Shown here in pieces: positions 60,440-64,000 of a stretch of 64,000 nt of DNA. The stretch is taken from contig NW_022098000.1 of assembly GCF_002288925.2 (NCBI RefSeq), forward strand, positions 16,686,889 through 16,750,888, in the 5' to 3' direction. Both the position numbers and the translations under genes were made by a program. Source of the DNA: Delphinapterus leucas. Its lineage: Eukaryota; Chordata; Mammalia; Artiodactyla; Monodontidae. The notes below the pieces were generated by a model that had not been told where the DNA came from, made no database searches, and was given only the letters and a program-made list of their open reading frames with translations. Every line of letters begins with the position of its first letter. Within the stretch, counting starts at the first letter, position 1.

Positions 60440-60748
60440 CACTATGCTTCGTCCTGTCATGCTTATTCATGCCTCAGTACCTTTGCCTATCTCATTCCCC
60501 TGACTAGGAATGCCCTTGAATAATTTTTTTTTTCACTTTTCAATACACAACCTAAGTCTTACTCTCTCTGTAAAACTCTCCCTGGGTTCTCTGGCCCATG
60601 CCGTCCTGTTTCTCTGACCTTCCATTATATTCCACAAAGTTGAAAAAAATAATCATTCTATGTATTTTTTTTCTCTGTTGCCAATGTTGTATTTGCAGAT
60701 ACACATAGTATGTGCTTTAGGCACATTTATTGGCCGAAGGAATGTTAG
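60440..60748 (+). mobile_element. L2 LINE 3' end
   Basis: gcctcagtacctttgcctat, cctgactaggaatgcccttg, caacctaagtcttactctct and tccattatattccacaaagt follow the L2 order. Confidence 0.65.
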
Positions 60749-60782
60749 TGAACAGCTAGAAGTAAGAGAATCCTGGGTGATT

Positions 60783-61099
60783 TTTTTAAAAATTAATTAA
60801 TTTATTTATTTTTGGCTGTGTTGGGTATTCATTGTTGCCCACTGGCTTTCTCTAGTTGTGGCGAGTGGGGGCTACTCTTCATTGTGGTGTGCAGGCTTCT
60901 CATTGTGGTGGCTTCTCTTGTTGTGGAGCACCGGCTCTAGGCGTGCGGGCTTCAGTAGTTGTAGCACACGGGTTCAGTAGTTATGGCTCACAGGCTTAGT
61001 TGCTCCGCAGCATGTAGGATCTTCCCGGACTAGGGATCGAACCCGTGTCCCCTGCATTGACAGGCAGATTCTTAACCACTGCGCCACCAGGGAAGTCCC
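60783..61099 (-). mobile_element. Long CHR-type SINE, antisense
   Basis: tttatttatttttggctgtg, ctctagttgtggcgagtggg and caccagggaagtccc mark the T-rich tail, body and tRNA head. A 14-bp perfect target-site duplication, aatcctgggtgatt, is at 60769-60782 and 61100-61113. Confidence 0.95.
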
Positions 61100-61179
61100 A
61101 ATCCTGGGTGATTGATGAGAGATGGTTTTCTTAAAACTCCTTGTGAGCAAGAAATGATCATATGATTTCATTATTCTCA

Positions 61180-61385
61180 CTAGCTGGGCAACCTTAAGCA
61201 ACTTACTTAACTTCTGAAAGTTTCAGTTTATCGGTGTATAAAACAGGTAATGAAGACCACTTTATCCATTTTTCAGAAGAATCAGAAATAAGATATGAAA
61301 AGTGGCAAGCTCAGCGCCTGGCACGTAGTAGGTGCTCAGAAAATAGTAACTGCCCTTGCTATTACTGTTGTTGTTGTTATTTTCC
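61180..61385 (+). mobile_element. MIR SINE
   Basis: gctgggcaaccttaagcaac, agtttcagtttatcggtgta and ctcagcgcctggcacgtagt, followed by aggtgctcagaaaatag, are the MIR order. Confidence 0.8.
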
Positions 61386-61762
61386 ACAGTACCTGGTACA
61401 GTGGGGGGTATGTTGATTAGATCAGGGGGCAAGAAATCAACGGAGGGAAATAATTTGGAGGAGAAACAAGAAGACCCAGTAAGAGTGCCACATCTTAGCA
61501 CCATAGCCCAAGCCAGGCAGAAGTGAAATCTTTCCCACTGCATTTCCTGGACTGGTGTGTACTGCTGCGCCCACACCTTAGCTCAGACTACGTGAGGAGT
61601 GTGATAAACCAGTACTCTGAATAGTGCCTTTCATGAGGTGGTTCAGATAAAAATCTTACCATTCAATTTTTTATTTACAACTTCGAAATTCTAGATCGGT
61701 TGACATTGGCTCAAACCTTGAAACCAACTGATGGGAAGGAAAATCTGTTATTGATTTACTGA

Positions 61763-61804
<42 letters not shown>

Positions 61805-62266
61805 CTTCTGAGCACAGACTAAAATTCTCTCCAAAACAAGTATGGGGGCCTCACAATCCTTGGGAACTGACGGGGGAGGCGTGGGATGGGAAGCATTTAC
61901 ATCTCATTGCTGGCTCCTAGGGGTATCCCCTCTTCAAACTTCACTCTCTGGCAAACCAGGCTTCTTCCACATCCCTAGGGAAGCCCTTGCCCAGCAGAGA
62001 GTCCTACAAACAGGACTCAGCAAACTTGGATTCTGTTCTGGCCGGGCTCTCTCTATAACCCCTTCTACCATGTATACACATTTTAGCAGACGCCTTCCCT
62101 GGACGGTCTCCTGCCTTTGCCATCACTTTCCAGAGGGGAGGGTCTAGAGGTGGAATATTCCAATCAAGTAGGTAAAGCCACAAGGAGAAAGAAATGTTTA
62201 AATCCAGCCCTATTGGGAGCCTCACACTCCAGGTTAGCATTAAACCTGATACAGGGCACAACAAAA
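61386..62266. other. No gene; CT microsatellite
   Basis: Unique-looking sequence apart from the pyrimidine run at 61763-61805. The 101-codon frame at 61842-62147 has no known domain. Confidence 0.45.
61763..61805. repeat. (CT)n microsatellite ending in a T run
   Basis: About 16 uninterrupted CT units follow ctttctct and run into ttttttttt. Confidence 0.97.
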
Positions 62267-62280
62267 GAATGATGGTAATT

Positions 62281-62571
62281 TTTTAAAATTAATTTTTATT
62301 GGAGTATAGTTGATTTACAATGTTGTGTTATTTTCAGGTGTACAGCAAAGTGCATCAGTTATACATATCCACATATCCACTTTTTTTAGATTCTTTTCCC
62401 ATGCAGGTCATTACAGAGTATAGAGTAGAGTTCCCTGTGCTGTACAGTCGATCCTTATGAGTTATCTATTTTACATAAAGTAGTATATACATGTCAATCC
62501 CAATCTCCCAATTTACCCCTCCCCCTTCTTCCCTCTTCGTAACCGTAAGTTTTTTTCCCTACATCTGTGAG
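62281..62571 (-). mobile_element. L1 3' end, antisense
   Basis: attggagtatagttgattta, tgtacagcaaagtgcatcag and ttccctgtgctgtacagtcg are the complement of L1 3' UTR. Flanks gaatgatggtaatt (62267-62280) and gaacgatggtaatt (62572-62585) form a target-site duplication with one mismatch. Confidence 0.94.
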
Positions 62572-62589
62572 GAACGATGGTAATTGAAT

Positions 62590-62746
62590 GAGTGCCAGAT
62601 ACCGAGCTGGGTACTCATGTATTCTCTTATTGATTTTTCATAGTGATCTTGGATAGCGGAACTTATTACCCTGAATAAATTGGTCTCGGGCAGCCTAAGC
62701 GACTTGTGCAATATCATAAGGCTGGTAAGTAGTGGGACCAAACAAA
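62590..62746 (-). mobile_element. MIR SINE, antisense
   Basis: tgccagataccgagctgggt, agcctaagcgacttgtgcaa and aaggctggtaagtagtggg are MIR in reverse. Confidence 0.65.
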
Positions 62747-63189
62747 GCATTTCCCCCGGGCTTCACCATCCCTTATGGGAAGGTGTTTCAGGGGCTCCCT
62801 GGACTCACTGGGGACTTACAGATCACAGTGGAGAATTGTTCCCAGAGAGACTGATAATGGAGCTCTGGCCCGAGTGGTGGAGCCCTGGGTCCTGCTCCTA
62901 CATTGCCAATCCTTTAAAAAATACCCGGCATCAATCCCACTGTATTTTATTTGGTAAGTCTTTGCAGGACCAACAAGATTGAAGGGGAGGGAAAATGAAC
63001 TCCCCTTCTCAACAGGGAAAGTGACAATGATTGGGTGGTCGTATCTAATCCACACTAGGTCTCCGGAACTACTAATCCCTGAGGGGTCTGGAGAGCTGAA
63101 GTTTTCCCTGTACTTCATCTCTCTGTTGTGCTTTGTGCTTTTCAAAACCCCTTGGCAAATATTCTTTCACTGGATTCTCTTTTCTAAAC
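62747..63189. other. No gene recognised
   Basis: Unique-looking sequence. The 138-codon frame 62979-63395 runs into the following L2 and has no domain. Confidence 0.4.
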
Positions 63190-63735
63190 GCAGCAGCTGG
63201 AGAGATTCTTTTCAAACTCAAGTCAGACTATGTCACTCCTCTGCTCCAAACCATCCAGCGACTTCTGTCTCCATCAGAGTCCAAGTCAAAGGCCTTACCA
63301 GGCCCTACCCTGTCTGGTCCTGCTTCCCTGGGACCTCAGAGCGACCGCTCATCTCACGCCCTCTGCTCCAGCCACTCTGGCCTCATCATCTTTGAACTGC
63401 AGACTCACATTCGCTCCAGGGCATTTGCCCCTGCCATTCCCACCACCTGGAACGCTCTTCTCCCAAATATTCCCTGGACCCACTCCCTTACCTCCTTTGG
63501 GTCCAAGTCCCAATTGCAGCGTCTTAGAGATGCCCTGCCCAATTACTGCACAGCACTTCCCACCTCCCTTTCCTGCTTTACTGTTCGCCGAAGCACTTAG
63601 CACCGCTAGAAATTCTGTATGTTTGGCTTATTCCCTTATTTCTCTGCTGCCCCCAGTGGAGCTTCAGGGGCAGAGAGACTTTTGCCCACTTTGTTTATGA
63701 CTGCATCCTCCCCTCCCCAGGGGCTACAATGTGCC
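63190..63735 (+). mobile_element. L2 LINE ORF2 3' part and UTR
   Basis: caagtcagactatgtcactc, ctctgctccagccactctgg, acctggaacgctcttctccc and the order to the tail are L2 ORF2 C-terminus and 3' UTR. The 155- and 156-codon frames 63133-63600 and 63230-63700 lie largely in it. Neither is a functional gene. Confidence 0.85.
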
Positions 63736-63847
63736 TGGCCCCCTGGCCCTTAGCGATGATCCATAAAGACTTAGAATGAAATATTGGATAAAAGCATGAA
63801 TTCTCATAGCAATGATACTTATTGGTCAGTGTAACTATCGTGTTCTC

Positions 63848-63962
63848 AGCTTTGCAGGTGAAGAAACAGAAGCCCAGGAGTTTCCGTGCCTGGTCTGAAG
63901 CCATGCACATAGTGGCAGAGCCGGCTTTAGAACCCAGCTGCCATGCCTTGGGTCCTTTGGGC
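63848..63962 (-). mobile_element. MIR SINE, antisense
   Basis: gcaggtgaagaaacagaagc, cacatagtggcagagccggc and tttagaacccagctgccatg are the MIR core in reverse. Confidence 0.72.
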
Positions 63963-64000
63963 AACAACTTGTTCAGTTCCCATGTGGCTGTTTTCGTGCA

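Noticed and set aside
1..64000. CRISPR array, operon, bacterial promoter or riboswitch
   Set aside because: The window is mammalian nuclear DNA. The only regular repeats are microsatellites and a minisatellite, and no bacterial gene organisation is present.

Overview
This is nuclear genomic DNA from a mammal, almost certainly a cetacean. The main evidence is five close copies of a tRNA-derived SINE of the CHR type, with an A box near tggcgcagtgg, a B box near ggttcgtgcccc and a 3' A-rich tail. Two copies of a longer CHR form and one short related SINE are also present. This lineage assignment rests on recognising the SINE family and was not checked by a database search. The L1 3' ends also look like whale and artiodactyl types.

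I find no protein-coding gene, tRNA gene or intact retrovirus in the 64 kb. The track of open frames is short. Almost every frame above about 140 codons coincides with a repeat: antisense or sense L2 (4791-5258, 37711-38217, 63133-63700), the 3' part of L1 ORF2 (47845-48357) or a SINE (54317-54766, 56102-56563). The exception is a 187-codon antisense frame at 36990-37553. It only partly overlaps an L2 tail and has no recognisable domain. The window therefore reads as an intergenic or deep intronic stretch.

Layout: 1-4 kb is unrecognised sequence with two young SINEs. 4-7.2 kb is a dense block of L1, L2 and an MLT1-type LTR, followed by a 5'-truncated L1 that contains the only assembly gap (100 N). 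7.2-28.6 kb is mostly unique-looking DNA with scattered MIR and L2 relics, one well-delimited hAT element (22.8-23.0 kb) and microsatellites. 28.6-35.2 kb is the L1-rich core: a 2.4 kb ORF2-bearing L1 carrying a nested fragment of U2 snRNA, an opposing L1, an unclassified old repeat, a 48-bp minisatellite and a second opposing pair of L1 ends. 35-64 kb alternates unique DNA with L2, MIR, short L1 tails, SINEs and a twin-primed (5'-inverted) L1.

The most interesting observations are: a 35-nt U2 snRNA 5' end retroposed into an old L1 with a target-site duplication; identical 16-bp sequences on both sides of the N gap, suggesting the gap may be artificial; a 5'-inverted L1 with adjoining breakpoints; a perfect inverted pair of forkhead-like sites; and two AT-motif-rich segments that could be conserved enhancers. 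I see no previously undescribed gene system.
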